From positions 273,827 to 337,826 of the forward strand of contig DS995299.1 of assembly GCA_000156155.1 (NCBI GenBank): a DNA stretch of 64,000 nt, given 5' to 3'. Both the position numbers and the translations under genes were made by a program. The notes beneath the pieces are model-generated. The model saw only the letters and a program-made list of their open reading frames with translations, searched no databases and was not told the DNA's origin. Numbering within the stretch: the first letter of the stretch is position 1; every line of letters begins with the position of its first letter. Shown here piece after piece: positions 42,374-51,828 of the stretch. This stretch comes from a beta proteobacterium KB13. GTDB taxonomy: Bacteria; Pseudomonadota; Gammaproteobacteria; Burkholderiales; Methylophilaceae.

Positions 42374-43823
42374 TATGGTTTATTTTTTTTATTATATTTG
42401 TGCTACTTTGACCTGGAATAAGATCAATTAACATTACCTTCCCAGCCCATTTTTTTACTTCTTTATGTCCAACCACCCCTTCTACTTTGTAGTCATTTCC
42501 TTTAATTAGAAAATGAGGTTGGATTGTTTTAATTAGTTTAATCGGTGTATTTTCATTAAAAAATACTATGGCATCAACTGAGGATAAACCGGATAGCACC
42601 TGAGCTCGATTTTGCTGATCAACAATTGGTCTTGATGACCCTTTAATCTTTTTAATTGAGTGATCTGTATTTAGACCCAGTATTAAAAAATCAACATTCT
42701 TTTTAGCTTTGTTAAGATAGGAAACATGACCGGAGTGGAGAATATCGAAGCAGCCATTAGTAAATCCAATGGTTTTTCCTTGCTTTTTGAGTTGGACGGC
42801 TTTACTTTTCATTTCATCAAGCTTGAATATTTTATTACTCGCAAGATTAGTGTCCTTAGTTACAAAAAAGTCCCTGAGATCATCAAGAGACACAGGCTCT
42901 GTTCCAATTTTGCTGATGACTGTTCCTGCCGCGATATTGGCCAAAGTTAATGAACTTTCAATATTAAAGCCTGCATACAATGAGGCAGCAATTGAGGAAA
43001 TAACTGAATCTCCAGCCCCAGATACATCAAATACTTGTTTAGGTGAGACAGCAGGAAATTTCTTATGACATTCATCTGAGTAAAGGTTAATCCCATTTTC
43101 ACCATTTGTTTCGATTATATTTTTAATATTATTTTCTTTTCTTAATTTATTTAGGGTTTTTTCATGAGGGACGCCGTCTTCCATATTAGTAAAAGATAAT
43201 GCTTCTTTTTTGTTGGGCGTAACAGCAAAAGCATTTTTGTATTTAGAAATATCATTCCCTTTAGGATCAACAAGCACCGGAATGTTTTCTTTATTAGCTT
43301 TAGAAATGATTTTTTGACACAATGCAGGGGATAAGAAGCCTTTGCCATAATCTGATAGGATTATGACTGATATATTTTTGTTAATTTTGTTTATTATTTT
43401 TGATTCTTCTAATTTTGTTAAGGAAATTAGTTTTGCATCAAAGTCTTGTCTTAATAATTGTTGACTTCCAACCACGCTCCTTATTTTTGTGGTAGTTACA
43501 TCATTTTTTTTAAAAATAATATTTGAGGTAATTTTTCTTTGCTTCAGAAGTTCCAACAATATTTCACCACTTTTATCTTTCGCGACTGATGAAATAAGTG
43601 AGGTTTTGACTCCAAAATTAATAATATTGTTAACAACATTTGCAGCACCACCTAATTTATTTTCAATCTCTTTAACGCTAAATACTGGAACTGGAGCCTC
43701 CGGTGATATTCGATCAATAGAACCAAAGAAATACTGATCAAGCATTACATCACCTATCACTAAAATATTTTTTTTATTTTGTTTTATTCGAGTGAGAAAA
43801 TCGTTAAAGATTAATTTGTTCAT
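42363..43823 (-). CDS. hldE: Bifunctional heptose 7-phosphate kinase / heptose 1-phosphate adenylyltransferase
   Basis: A 486-residue two-domain enzyme of ADP-heptose synthesis. The N-terminal PfkB kinase (about 1-325) has GDVMLDQYFFGSIDRISPEAPVPVF, GGAANVVNN and DVSGAGDSVISSIAASLYAG with the catalytic Asp. The C-terminal cytidylyltransferase-like domain (about 350-486) has TNGCFDILHSGHVSYL with the HxGH motif. In many Betaproteobacteria the two activities are on separate genes, so the fused form is worth noting. It sits between hldD and waaF with 4- and 11-bp overlaps. Confidence 0.96.
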   Translation of the reverse strand: MNKLIFNDFLTRIKQNKKNILVIGDVMLDQYFFGSIDRISPEAPVPVFSVKEIENKLGGAANVVNNIINFGVKTSLISSVAKDKSGEILLELLKQRKITSNIIFKKNDVTTTKIRSVVGSQQLLRQDFDAKLISLTKLEESKIINKINKNISVIILSDYGKGFLSPALCQKIISKANKENIPVLVDPKGNDISKYKNAFAVTPNKKEALSFTNMEDGVPHEKTLNKLRKENNIKNIIETNGENGINLYSDECHKKFPAVSPKQVFDVSGAGDSVISSIAASLYAGFNIESSLTLANIAAGTVISKIGTEPVSLDDLRDFFVTKDTNLASNKIFKLDEMKSKAVQLKKQGKTIGFTNGCFDILHSGHVSYLNKAKKNVDFLILGLNTDHSIKKIKGSSRPIVDQQNRAQVLSGLSSVDAIVFFNENTPIKLIKTIQPHFLIKGNDYKVEGVVGHKEVKKWAGKVMLIDLIPGQSSTNIIKKINHSEK

Positions 43824-44800
43824 AGATATTGATCTTTTTGTGATAAATAATTTTGGTAATAATCTGACACTCCAGAGTTAAGATCATTAAACTTCAAATC
43901 GTATCCAGTTTCAATAAGCTTATCAATTTTTGCTTCAGTAAAATACTGGTATTTTCCATCCAGATCAGAAGGCATATCAATGAATTTAATTTGTTCGATT
44001 GAAGCTTGATGATTTTTTATGAGAGATTGAGCTAATTCATAAAAAGTTTGAGCTTTGCCTGTGCCTATATTAAATAACCCGCATATTTTTTTTGTATTAA
44101 GTAAATGGATCATGGCTGAGACAGCATCTTTGACATAAATAAAATCTCTTAACTGACCACCATCTTCATATTGTGGATTATTACTTTTAAAAAGCTTAAT
44201 TAATCCCTCACTACTAATTTGATTGAACGCATGATAAACAACGCTCGCCATGCGACCTTTATGATATTCATTTGGACCATATACATTAAAAAATTTACAG
44301 CCAGCCCAGTAAGGTGGACATAGATTATTTTCTGCCATACCCAAGGCCCAGCCATCAAAAAAATATTTGGAGTACCCGTAGGCATTTAATGGCTTTAAGC
44401 CAGAATTTAAAACATCATCATATCCTTGTGAACCATCTCCATATGTTGCTGCTGAACTGGCATAGATAAAGGGTATTTTTTTTTCAGTACAGTATGACCA
44501 TAATTTTTGTGAAAAACGAATATTATCTTTAATGAGCTTAGAAAAAACTTTTTCAGTGGTGGCGCTGATTGCACCCATGTGAATAATGGCATCAATTTTT
44601 TTTGCATCAATTTGTCCTAATGATGTTAATAATTGATCTTTTTTGACAAAATCCAGGTACTTTCTTTTATTAAAATTCTTTTCTTGATTCTCGTGGGCAA
44701 GATCATCGCAAAGAATAAGATCATTTTCACCTAAGATGCTATTAAGATGCCATGCAGTAACACTTCCAATCATCCCTGCGGCGCCAGTGATGATAATCAT
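43820..44800 (-). CDS. hldD: ADP-L-glycero-D-manno-heptose 6-epimerase
   Basis: A 326-residue NAD(P)-dependent SDR epimerase that makes the last precursor, ADP-L-glycero-heptose. The N-terminal GAAGMIGSVTAWHLN Rossmann loop, IIHMGAISATTEK, YASSAATYGDG and the catalytic YGYSKYFFD (YxxxK) are seen. FFNVYGPNEYHKGRMASVVYHAF is the HldD-type substrate region. It supplies WaaC and WaaF. It overlaps hldE and hemH by 4 bp each. Confidence 0.96.
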   Translation of the reverse strand: MIIITGAAGMIGSVTAWHLNSILGENDLILCDDLAHENQEKNFNKRKYLDFVKKDQLLTSLGQIDAKKIDAIIHMGAISATTEKVFSKLIKDNIRFSQKLWSYCTEKKIPFIYASSAATYGDGSQGYDDVLNSGLKPLNAYGYSKYFFDGWALGMAENNLCPPYWAGCKFFNVYGPNEYHKGRMASVVYHAFNQISSEGLIKLFKSNNPQYEDGGQLRDFIYVKDAVSAMIHLLNTKKICGLFNIGTGKAQTFYELAQSLIKNHQASIEQIKFIDMPSDLDGKYQYFTEAKIDKLIETGYDLKFNDLNSGVSDYYQNYLSQKDQYL

Positions 44801-45909
44801 GATAGTTTTTTCACCTTTTCAAAAGCCATTTTTGTTTCTTTGGATACTTTAGTCATTTTAGATGCTGAGTATTTGTGATCAATCCATCCTTGAAGATGGG
44901 ATTTTGCGATTTCAAACATGGCATTAATCCACTCTTCGGAATCATTCAATGCTGGAATGTATCTGTATTTTTTTGGATCCCCTCCATGTTCTGCGAATAT
45001 CTCTCTGCCTTCCATATTGATTTCTTCTAGAGTTTCAAGACAATCACTTGAAAAGCCCGGACATAAGACATCTACACGAATATCTTTTTCACTTCCCAAT
45101 TCTTTTATAACTTCTGAAAAGTATGGTTTGAGCCATTCTGCTTTGCCAAACCGTGATTGGAAAGTTACTTGATATTGCTGATCCTTTAATTTCAGAGCTG
45201 TAGTCAGCAATCTTGCAGTTTTGTAACATTCACAATGATAGGGGTCGCCTTGTAAAAGCGATTTTTTTGGAACCCCATGAAAACTCATAATAAGCTTATT
45301 TGGCTTTGACTTTTTCTGCCAAAATTTTGTAATGGAATGTTTCAGTGCATCGATATAAGCAGGATGGTCATGGTAGTTACGAATTACTCTTATTTCTGGA
45401 ATATTTCGTGTTTTTATTAACTTTTTGAATAAACCATCCATGGCAGCTCCAGTCGAGGATGAAGCATATTGTGGATAAAGAGGAAAAAAAAGAATCTTAT
45501 TACAATTTTTTTCTTTAAGCTTATCAATTGCGTTTGCGATTGAAGGTTGTCCATAACTCATGCCGATTTCAATTTCAATCGGCTGTTTTGTATTTTTTTG
45601 AATAAGTTTCTTAAAGGCTTCTTTTTGTTTTTTTAAATTGACATAAAGAGGCGATCCTTGCTTGGTCCATATCGATTCATATTTTGCTGCACTTGCTTTA
45701 GGACGAAAAACCAAGATAATGAAATGAAGAATCCAGCACCAAATGAATCGAGGAATCTCTACAACTCTTCTGTCCATAAGAAATTGTTGAAGGTATTTTC
45801 GCAACGCTCCTGAGGTTGGTTTTTCTGGTGTACCAAGATTAGCTAAGATGATTCCAACTTTGGGCTCGTCTCCGTGGGTGTATTTAGGTTCCTTGTTGTA
45901 ATAGGCCAT
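44797..45909 (-). CDS. hemH: Ferrochelatase
   Basis: A 370-residue enzyme that inserts Fe2+ into protoporphyrin IX to give protoheme. GIILANLGTPEKPTSGALRKYL opens the fold. The catalytic His lies in LIMSFHGVPKKSL, and the CECYKTARLL and VTFQSRFGKAEWLKPY segments are typical. PGFSSDCLETLEEINMEGREIF supplies the second conserved acidic patch. It sits between hrcA (start and stop directly adjacent) and hldD, and follows hrcA transcriptionally. Confidence 0.96.
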   Translation of the reverse strand: MAYYNKEPKYTHGDEPKVGIILANLGTPEKPTSGALRKYLQQFLMDRRVVEIPRFIWCWILHFIILVFRPKASAAKYESIWTKQGSPLYVNLKKQKEAFKKLIQKNTKQPIEIEIGMSYGQPSIANAIDKLKEKNCNKILFFPLYPQYASSSTGAAMDGLFKKLIKTRNIPEIRVIRNYHDHPAYIDALKHSITKFWQKKSKPNKLIMSFHGVPKKSLLQGDPYHCECYKTARLLTTALKLKDQQYQVTFQSRFGKAEWLKPYFSEVIKELGSEKDIRVDVLCPGFSSDCLETLEEINMEGREIFAEHGGDPKKYRYIPALNDSEEWINAMFEIAKSHLQGWIDHKYSASKMTKVSKETKMAFEKVKKLS

Positions 45910-46914
45910 TTATATTTTTTTTTGGTGATTCAAGCTTAGCAGTTTAGCAGTTATGTCAACAATTGGAATAACCCTTTCATAGGCCATTCTTGTTGGACCT
46001 ATAACACCCAAAGACCCAATAACCTCTCCATCAACTTCATATGGTGATGTAATAATGCTACATTCATCAAGGCCGTGATAGCCCGATTCTTCTCCAATAA
46101 AAATTTGCACGCCAGAAGAATTCTGACTTTTTTCAAGAAGATCCATGAGCGTATTTTTTTTGTCAAAAATTTGAATAATTTTTTTTAAGCTGCCTAAATC
46201 TTTAGCAAGCTCTTCATTATCAATTAAATTTTCTTTACCGCTAATAAAAATATTTTCATAATTATTGGGATTGGTGTTATCCATTGCGGATTGCATCAGA
46301 TCGTACATTCTTTTCTTTGTTTCATTGATTTCCTGAGCGATCTTTTCAAATGATTCCTCAATCGTTAGTCCTGAGTAATTCTTGGTAAAGTAGTTTGAAA
46401 TTTCAACCAACTCATGTGGTGAGTACTCTTTATCTGCATTGAGAATCTTATTCATCACCTGCCCATCGCTAGTAACTAAAATCGCCAAAATTTGATTGGA
46501 AGATAAATTTATAAATTCAATATGTTTAAACGTATTCTTTTTCACCTTTGGGATGAGTATCAATCCTGCATGATGAGTGAGGCTGGATAAAGTATCTGCA
46601 ATAGTATTTGAGACGTTTTGCATATTATTCATCTTTTCAGAGATAAGATTTATCTCTTCCGCAGTTGGTTTTTTGTAGGTAAGTAAAGTATCCACAAAGT
46701 ACCTGTAACCTTTTTTTGTAGGAATTCTCCCTGCAGATGTGTGAGGACTAGATATAAACCCCTGATCTTCAAGAGTTTTCATAATGTTTCTTATACTTGC
46801 TGGACTTAAATCAACCTCAGCATGGCTGGATAAAGTTTTTGAACCGACAGGTACTCCATCAGCAATATGTTGGCTTATTAAAACTTTTAGAAGCTGTTGT
46901 GATCTTGCATCCAT
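45910..46914 (-). CDS. hrcA: Heat-inducible transcription repressor HrcA
   Basis: A 334-residue repressor. The N-terminal winged-helix domain (about 1-75) shows RSQQLLKVLISQHIADGVPVGSKTLS and DLSPASIRNIMKTLEDQGFISSPHTSAGRIPTKKGYRYFVD, the HrcA signature. A GAF-like core and the EVDGEVIGSLGVIGPTRMAYERVIP C-terminal block follow. HrcA binds CIRCE elements and needs GroEL to be active. The only CIRCE site I can see in this window is at rpoH, 25 kb away. No CIRCE is present upstream of hrcA or grpE. Confidence 0.97.
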   Translation of the reverse strand: MDARSQQLLKVLISQHIADGVPVGSKTLSSHAEVDLSPASIRNIMKTLEDQGFISSPHTSAGRIPTKKGYRYFVDTLLTYKKPTAEEINLISEKMNNMQNVSNTIADTLSSLTHHAGLILIPKVKKNTFKHIEFINLSSNQILAILVTSDGQVMNKILNADKEYSPHELVEISNYFTKNYSGLTIEESFEKIAQEINETKKRMYDLMQSAMDNTNPNNYENIFISGKENLIDNEELAKDLGSLKKIIQIFDKKNTLMDLLEKSQNSSGVQIFIGEESGYHGLDECSIITSPYEVDGEVIGSLGVIGPTRMAYERVIPIVDITAKLLSLNHQKKI

Positions 46915-47007
46915 CTATTATTAAATATTGAATAATTAGTAGTTATTATTTAAATAGATTAAAATTGTTGATTCAATTATATCAAGTAAATACATTTGGT
47001 TACTTTA

Positions 47008-47868
47008 ATGAACTTTAAAAAAATTGCCATTATTGGAAAATACAACAACTTAAAAGAGGACCCCAGCTTTTTGGACAAGCTAAAAGGCCTTATAAAGTTT
47101 ATAGACGATCAAGGACTTCAGGTATTTATTGAGGAAAAAACAGAGCAACAATTCAAAATCAACCAGTATCAATCCATTACCCTATCTGAGTGTAGTAATG
47201 TAGATTTAATTATTGTGTTAGGTGGAGATGGCACTATGCTGGGGGTCGCGAGAGCTGTTTCGCATCTCAATGTTCCTATTGTAGGAATCAATCAAGGACG
47301 TTTTGGTTTTTTAGCGGATGTTAGTTTTGATGGTATGGAAAATGAGCTTTCTCAAATCTTACAAGGCGCATATGAGCTGGATAAGCGCATGCTTTTGCAG
47401 GTAAAAGTAACAAGAGATGATAATTTAATATATGAATCTATTGCCTTCAATGATGTTGTTATTAAAAGTGGTTCGCGATTAATTGAATTGGAATTGAGCG
47501 TGGATCAGAAATTGCTTCATAAACAAAGATCGGATGGAATAATCATTGCTACCCCTACAGGAACAACAGCTTATGCTCTGTCTGCAGGTGGCCCGATTCT
47601 ACATCCGACAATTGATGCCGTTTCGATAGTTCCCATTAGTCCTCATACTCTCAGTAATAGGCCCATCGCATTAGATGCAAAAAAATCCATTTCTGCAAAA
47701 ATTATTGATATGGATGAGGGTTTTTTGAGTGTGGATGGTCAAATAAAATTTCCATTAGACTTGAGAGATAAAATTTCAATTAATAAGTCGAAAAATACAA
47801 TTACTATTCTACATCCCAAAGAGTATTGTTACTTTGAGATGCTCAGAAACAAATTAAACTGGGGTTAA
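47008..47868 (+). CDS. nadK: NAD kinase
   Basis: A 286-residue ATP-NAD kinase that makes NADP. The LGGDGTML motif and NQGRFGFLADV (substrate) are in the N-terminal half, SDGIIIATPTGTTAYALSAGGPI in the C-terminal half, all intact. The ATG at 47008 gives MNFKKIAIIGKYNN, the normal N-terminus; a TTG 12 bp upstream adds only four residues. It is divergent from hrcA and followed by recN after 4 bp, a frequent pairing. Confidence 0.96.
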   Translation: MNFKKIAIIGKYNNLKEDPSFLDKLKGLIKFIDDQGLQVFIEEKTEQQFKINQYQSITLSECSNVDLIIVLGGDGTMLGVARAVSHLNVPIVGINQGRFGFLADVSFDGMENELSQILQGAYELDKRMLLQVKVTRDDNLIYESIAFNDVVIKSGSRLIELELSVDQKLLHKQRSDGIIIATPTGTTAYALSAGGPILHPTIDAVSIVPISPHTLSNRPIALDAKKSISAKIIDMDEGFLSVDGQIKFPLDLRDKISINKSKNTITILHPKEYCYFEMLRNKLNWG

Positions 47869-47872
47869 AGCG

Positions 47873-49519
47873 GTGTTAACCAATCTGCACATTCAGGATT
47901 ATGTCATCGTAGATGAGCTTAATCTTTCATTTGAAAAGGGGTTTATTGGGCTGACCGGTGAAACTGGTGCAGGTAAATCAATTTTGATTGATGCACTGTC
48001 CCTATCTTTAGGTGCTAGAAGTGAAAGTGGATTAATCAGAAAAGGGTGTGAAAAAGCTGAAATTATTACTGAGTTTGATATAAAAAATAATCAAGCTGTC
48101 ATCGAATGGTTAAAAGACAATGATTTGTATGATGATGATTCTTTGTTACTCAGGCGCATTATATTTTCTGATGGCAGATCCAAGGCCTATATTAACTCAA
48201 TCCCCAGCCCAATATCTAAATTAAAAGACGTTAGTGAGTTATTAATTGATATTTATAGTCAGAACTCATTTCATTCTTTGACTCAAGCCAAAACCCAATT
48301 AAATATTCTGGATGAGTATGCAGACACAACAAATCTTGAAAAAAAATCACAACAACTTTTTCATGAATGGAAAAGTTTAGAAAAAAGAAAAAAAGAATTT
48401 GATGAGAATAAGATAAAAATTCATGAAGAATACGAGGATCTTCAAATCAAAATCAAGGAATACAAAGATCTAAATTTTAGCTTTGATCATTGGGAACAAG
48501 TTCAGTCCGAGCATAAGAAATTATCCAATGCAAAAGAATTAATCAGCCTCATTCAGCAGAGCCTTAGTTATATTAGTAATGAAGATTTTTCAGCCTCTGG
48601 TATTTTAAAAGATTTAAATAAATTGTTATCTGATGCCGCCCAACTTGACGAGCATCTTAACGAGGACTTAAATCTTTCCAATGAGTTGCTAATTCAAGCT
48701 AGCGAGCTGGAAAGAAATTTAAATAATTATTTAAGTAAATTCAATGATGATGAAGAAAAAGTTAGAGAAATTGAAGATTATATTCAAAGTGTCTTTGACT
48801 TTTCCCGAAAACATCACATACAACCTGAGTTGTTCGAAAATGAATCATTAAATTGGTTTAAGAGATTCGATGAAATTGCAACATTATTTGAGGAAAATCA
48901 ATTTGCAGAATTAGAAAAAAAAGCATTTGATGATTATTTAATTAATGCAAAAAATTTATCTGAAAAGAGAATGATAGCGGCTAAAAAATTAGGCAGTGAA
49001 ATCTCACTCTTGTTAAATCAACTTTCTTTTTCTAATGCTGATTTTAAAATTGATTTAGAAAAAACAGAACCTGTAGCCTCAGGGATCGATCAAGTTAAAT
49101 TTTTAATCAAAACATACAAAGGCGCTGATTTTTCTCCAATTTCAAAAACAGCCTCAGGTGGCGAGTTATCAAGAATAAGCTTAGCAATTAGAGTAGCCTC
49201 AGCTAAAAATACAAATGTTCCAGTGATGATTTTTGACGAGGTCGATGTTGGTATCGGGGGAGGCGTTGCAGAAGTAGTTGGGAATCTATTAAATCAATTA
49301 GGTAGTCAGCATCAAGTCTTTTCAATTACCCACTTAGCTCAAGTTGTATCAAAGGCCAATTTCCATTTTAAAGTTCATAAAGAAGAATCTGGAGAGACGG
49401 CGATTTCTAAAATATTTATTCTTAATGATGAGGAAAGGATTAAAGAAACGGCCAGAATGATTGGTGGATTAGAAATTACTGAAACAACCTTGATGCATGC
49501 CAGAGAGCTTTTAAGTTAA
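47873..49519 (+). CDS. recN: DNA repair protein RecN
   Basis: A 548-residue SMC-like ATPase for double-strand break repair. The N-terminal head has GETGAGKSILIDALSLSLG (about 29-47), followed by about 200 residues of coiled coil (about 155-345) and the C-terminal head with ASGGELSRISLAIRVA signature and VMIFDEVDVGIGGGVAEVVG Walker B. It starts at GTG, 4 bp after nadK. The gene ends 2 bp before the end of convergent fur. Confidence 0.96.
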   Translation: MLTNLHIQDYVIVDELNLSFEKGFIGLTGETGAGKSILIDALSLSLGARSESGLIRKGCEKAEIITEFDIKNNQAVIEWLKDNDLYDDDSLLLRRIIFSDGRSKAYINSIPSPISKLKDVSELLIDIYSQNSFHSLTQAKTQLNILDEYADTTNLEKKSQQLFHEWKSLEKRKKEFDENKIKIHEEYEDLQIKIKEYKDLNFSFDHWEQVQSEHKKLSNAKELISLIQQSLSYISNEDFSASGILKDLNKLLSDAAQLDEHLNEDLNLSNELLIQASELERNLNNYLSKFNDDEEKVREIEDYIQSVFDFSRKHHIQPELFENESLNWFKRFDEIATLFEENQFAELEKKAFDDYLINAKNLSEKRMIAAKKLGSEISLLLNQLSFSNADFKIDLEKTEPVASGIDQVKFLIKTYKGADFSPISKTASGGELSRISLAIRVASAKNTNVPVMIFDEVDVGIGGGVAEVVGNLLNQLGSQHQVFSITHLAQVVSKANFHFKVHKEESGETAISKIFILNDEERIKETARMIGGLEITETTLMHARELLS

Positions 49520-49520
49520 A

Positions 49521-49946
49521 TTACTTTTTGTGTGGGCACGGTTTTTTGTTGCAGTCTCCATAAAGATACAATGAGTGATCAATAATCGTAAATCCATTGT
49601 CTTCTGCAATTGTTTTTTGTCTTTTTTCAATTTCACTATCAACAAATTCAACAACGTGACCACATTGGAGGCAAACAATATGATCATGGTGAGATTCTTC
49701 ATTGAGCTCATAAACTGCTTTACCACTTTCAAAATGGTGTTTTAGGAGTAATCCGGCTTGTTCAAATTGGGTTAGTACTCGATAAATGGTGGCCAGACCA
49801 ATATCCTCGCCATTATTAATCATTATTTTGTAAATTTCTTCAGCAGAGAGATGTTTTTCACGGTTATTCTCAAATATATTCAAAACTCGTAAACGAGGAA
49901 TGGTTGCTTTTAAGCCTGTTTTTTTAAAATCAACATGATCTTCCAT
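49521..49946 (-). CDS. fur: Ferric uptake regulator Fur
   Basis: A 141-residue metal-responsive repressor. The ATG start gives MEDHVDFKKTGLKATIPR, aligning with known Fur N-termini; an upstream in-frame TTG at 49961 would add five residues. The winged helix ATIYRVLTQFEQAGLL, the metal site SHHDHIVCLQCGHVVEF and the C-terminal cysteine pair in GDCNKKPCPHKK are intact. It is divergent from bamE, the common fur-bamE arrangement in Betaproteobacteria, with a partial Fur-box in between. Confidence 0.95.
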   Translation of the reverse strand: MEDHVDFKKTGLKATIPRLRVLNIFENNREKHLSAEEIYKIMINNGEDIGLATIYRVLTQFEQAGLLLKHHFESGKAVYELNEESHHDHIVCLQCGHVVEFVDSEIEKRQKTIAEDNGFTIIDHSLYLYGDCNKKPCPHKK

Positions 49947-49972
49947 AATTTTTCCAGACAATGAATTTATTT

Positions 49973-49985
49973 AATAATCATCATG
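49973..49985. promoter_or_regulatory. Partial Fur-box between fur and bamE
   Basis: AATAATCATCATG matches 10 of 13 positions of a Fur-box segment (GATAATCATTATC). It lies in the 84-bp divergent gap, 27 bp upstream of the fur ATG. Fur autoregulation is common in Proteobacteria, but AT-rich sequence makes chance matches likely. Confidence 0.35.
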
Positions 49986-50030
49986 GTATATTATTCAGGC
50001 TTAATGTTCAAAAATTTTATAAATCATAAA

Positions 50031-50909
50031 ATGCGCTACAGTAATTTCATATTTTTTCTTGCTTTCATTTTTTTAACAGCTTGCTCAGTTAAAAGTCCAA
50101 TAGATTATTTTGAGGCTAAGATATATAAATTAGACGTTCAGCAAGGAAATATTATTACGGCTGAAATGCTCATGGGTTTAAAGCCAGGGATGACCAGGGC
50201 ACAAGTAAAGTATGTTCTTGGGACCCCATTGATTCAAGATTCTTTCCATGAAAATCGCTGGGATTATATTTATAAGATGATCAAAGATGATCGCTTAATT
50301 GAAGAGCGACATGTTGTGGTCCGTTTTGAAGATGATGAATTAGTTGATGTTAAAGGAGATATTATTCAATCTAATGATATATTGATTGGTGCTGAAACAG
50401 AAAAACAATCTAAAATCATTACTCTTTCAGAGGCTGACTACGAAGAGCAAAAAAAGGATAAAAATTCTTTACTAAGTCGACTTAAATTTTGGGAAGATGG
50501 AGCTGATCAAAAGTCCAAGGAATCAACCATAAAGATTTCGAAGGAGGAGCTAGAGGAAGAGAAAAAAGATAGTAAATCCCTATTAAGCCGTCTTAAATTC
50601 TGGGAAAGTGAAAATGAAGATGGGTTGATAAAAGATCTGCAAGTTGAGAAAGAGTCTAAAGTTGTTGCAAACGAAGAAAAGTCTGTTGATGTGATTCAAG
50701 AAGATGAGAATTTACATGGCAAGGAGGAGCCTGAGAAGATTATTTCAGAGCAGGATGGTATTGATGTGGTTGACAGTAAAGAGGAAAAATATGCTATTGA
50801 TGAAACTCAATCGATGAGCTCATCGGTCAAGGACGATATAATAAAATCATTGCCCGATGAATCCGACCCCAAATATTTTGAGTTATTATTGGAAAAAATT
50901 GGTTTTTAA
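50031..50909 (+). CDS. bamE: Outer membrane assembly lipoprotein BamE with extended tail
   Basis: A 292-residue BamE/SmpA-family lipoprotein. The ATG at 50031 gives a signal peptide with lipobox LTAC at 15-18; ATGs upstream (49983, 50004) would put residues before it. The BamE domain (about 24-110) shows GMTRAQVKYVLGTPLIQD and FHENRWDYIYKM, as in the Bam complex subunit. Unlike the usual 110-150 residue protein, there is a tail of about 180 acidic residues, including a repeated block (KK-D-xxSLLSRLKFWE at about 141-155 and 178-192). The tail is probably disordered. It is followed by dapB after 2 bp. Confidence 0.88.
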   Translation: MRYSNFIFFLAFIFLTACSVKSPIDYFEAKIYKLDVQQGNIITAEMLMGLKPGMTRAQVKYVLGTPLIQDSFHENRWDYIYKMIKDDRLIEERHVVVRFEDDELVDVKGDIIQSNDILIGAETEKQSKIITLSEADYEEQKKDKNSLLSRLKFWEDGADQKSKESTIKISKEELEEEKKDSKSLLSRLKFWESENEDGLIKDLQVEKESKVVANEEKSVDVIQEDENLHGKEEPEKIISEQDGIDVVDSKEEKYAIDETQSMSSSVKDDIIKSLPDESDPKYFELLLEKIGF

Positions 50910-50911
50910 TT

Positions 50912-51715
50912 ATGAATAAAATAAAAGTTATTATTTTAGGCGCCTCTGGCAAAATGGGGCAAATGTTAATTCAAGAAACCATTACCGATGATGAATTAAT
51001 ATTGGTTGGAGCGCATGATATTGCGGGCAGTCATGCCATACGAAAAGATGCTGGTTATTTTATTGGCAAAGAAACTAAAGTCTTGATTCAAGACAACATT
51101 GATCATCTTCTCTCTGAGTGTGATGCTATTATTGACTTTACACGACCTGAAGGAACATTGGAATTTCTTAAAAAAGCTTCTGACAACAAAACTTCTTATG
51201 TAATTGGTACAACAGGATTCAAACCATCGGAGTTGGATTTGATCCAACAGTATAGTCAACACATTCCAATTTGTATGGCTCCGAATATGAGTGTTGGTGT
51301 GAATGTCCTCATCTCTTTGGTTGAGAAAGCTGCTGAACTTCTACCTGAATATGATTTTGAAGTGGTTGAGGCTCATCATAAACACAAAGTAGATGCACCG
51401 TCAGGAACCGCATTAAGACTAGGTCAAGCGGCAGCTGATGGATTAAACATATCGTTAGAAAAAAATGCGATCTACACACGACATGGCCGTGAAGAGAAAA
51501 GAAGAAATAATGAAATCGGTTTTTCTACCATTAGGGCCGGGGATATTGTTGGCGAACATACGGTGCTCATCGCTGGCAATGGTGAGAGAATTGAATTGAC
51601 TCATAAAGCTACTAGCCGTTTAAATTTTGCATCAGGCGCTTTAAAGGCAGCTAAGTTTGTTGCAAATCAAAAACCAAAATTATTTGATATGCAGGAAGTG
51701 TTAAATTTAAAATAA
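50912..51715 (+). CDS. dapB: 4-hydroxy-tetrahydrodipicolinate reductase
   Basis: A 267-residue enzyme of lysine and diaminopimelate synthesis. The NAD(P)-binding GASGKMGQMLIQ motif starts at residue 9, IDFTRPEGTLEFL follows, and the catalytic EAHHKHKVDAPSGTALRLG block is intact. HKATSRLNFASGALKAAKF near the C-terminus is conserved. It lies 2 bp after bamE and is followed by the carA promoter, so it ends the bamE-dapB unit. Confidence 0.97.
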   Translation: MNKIKVIILGASGKMGQMLIQETITDDELILVGAHDIAGSHAIRKDAGYFIGKETKVLIQDNIDHLLSECDAIIDFTRPEGTLEFLKKASDNKTSYVIGTTGFKPSELDLIQQYSQHIPICMAPNMSVGVNVLISLVEKAAELLPEYDFEVVEAHHKHKVDAPSGTALRLGQAAADGLNISLEKNAIYTRHGREEKRRNNEIGFSTIRAGDIVGEHTVLIAGNGERIELTHKATSRLNFASGALKAAKFVANQKPKLFDMQEVLNLK

Positions 51716-51739
51716 GTTAGATTTTATTAATCCAATTTA

Positions 51740-51768
51740 TTGAACGACACCTAAATTTCTAATATAAT
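51740..51768 (+). promoter_or_regulatory. carA: Predicted sigma70 promoter of carAB
   Basis: TTGAAC (51740-51745) and a consensus TATAAT (51763-51768) are separated by exactly 17 bp. It lies in the 113-bp gap between dapB and carA, about 60 bp before the carA start, leaving a short leader. No PyrR- or ArgR-like site is obvious. Confidence 0.72.
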
Positions 51769-51828
51769 TCAGAAGTTTGAAAGTTATTCTTTTAAACACC
51801 CCTAGATTAATTAACGCAGGAGTGTTCT

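Noticed and set aside
49947-49961. Fur starting at the TTG at 49961
   Set aside because: The ATG at 49946 gives the usual Fur N-terminus and has a GGA at suitable distance.
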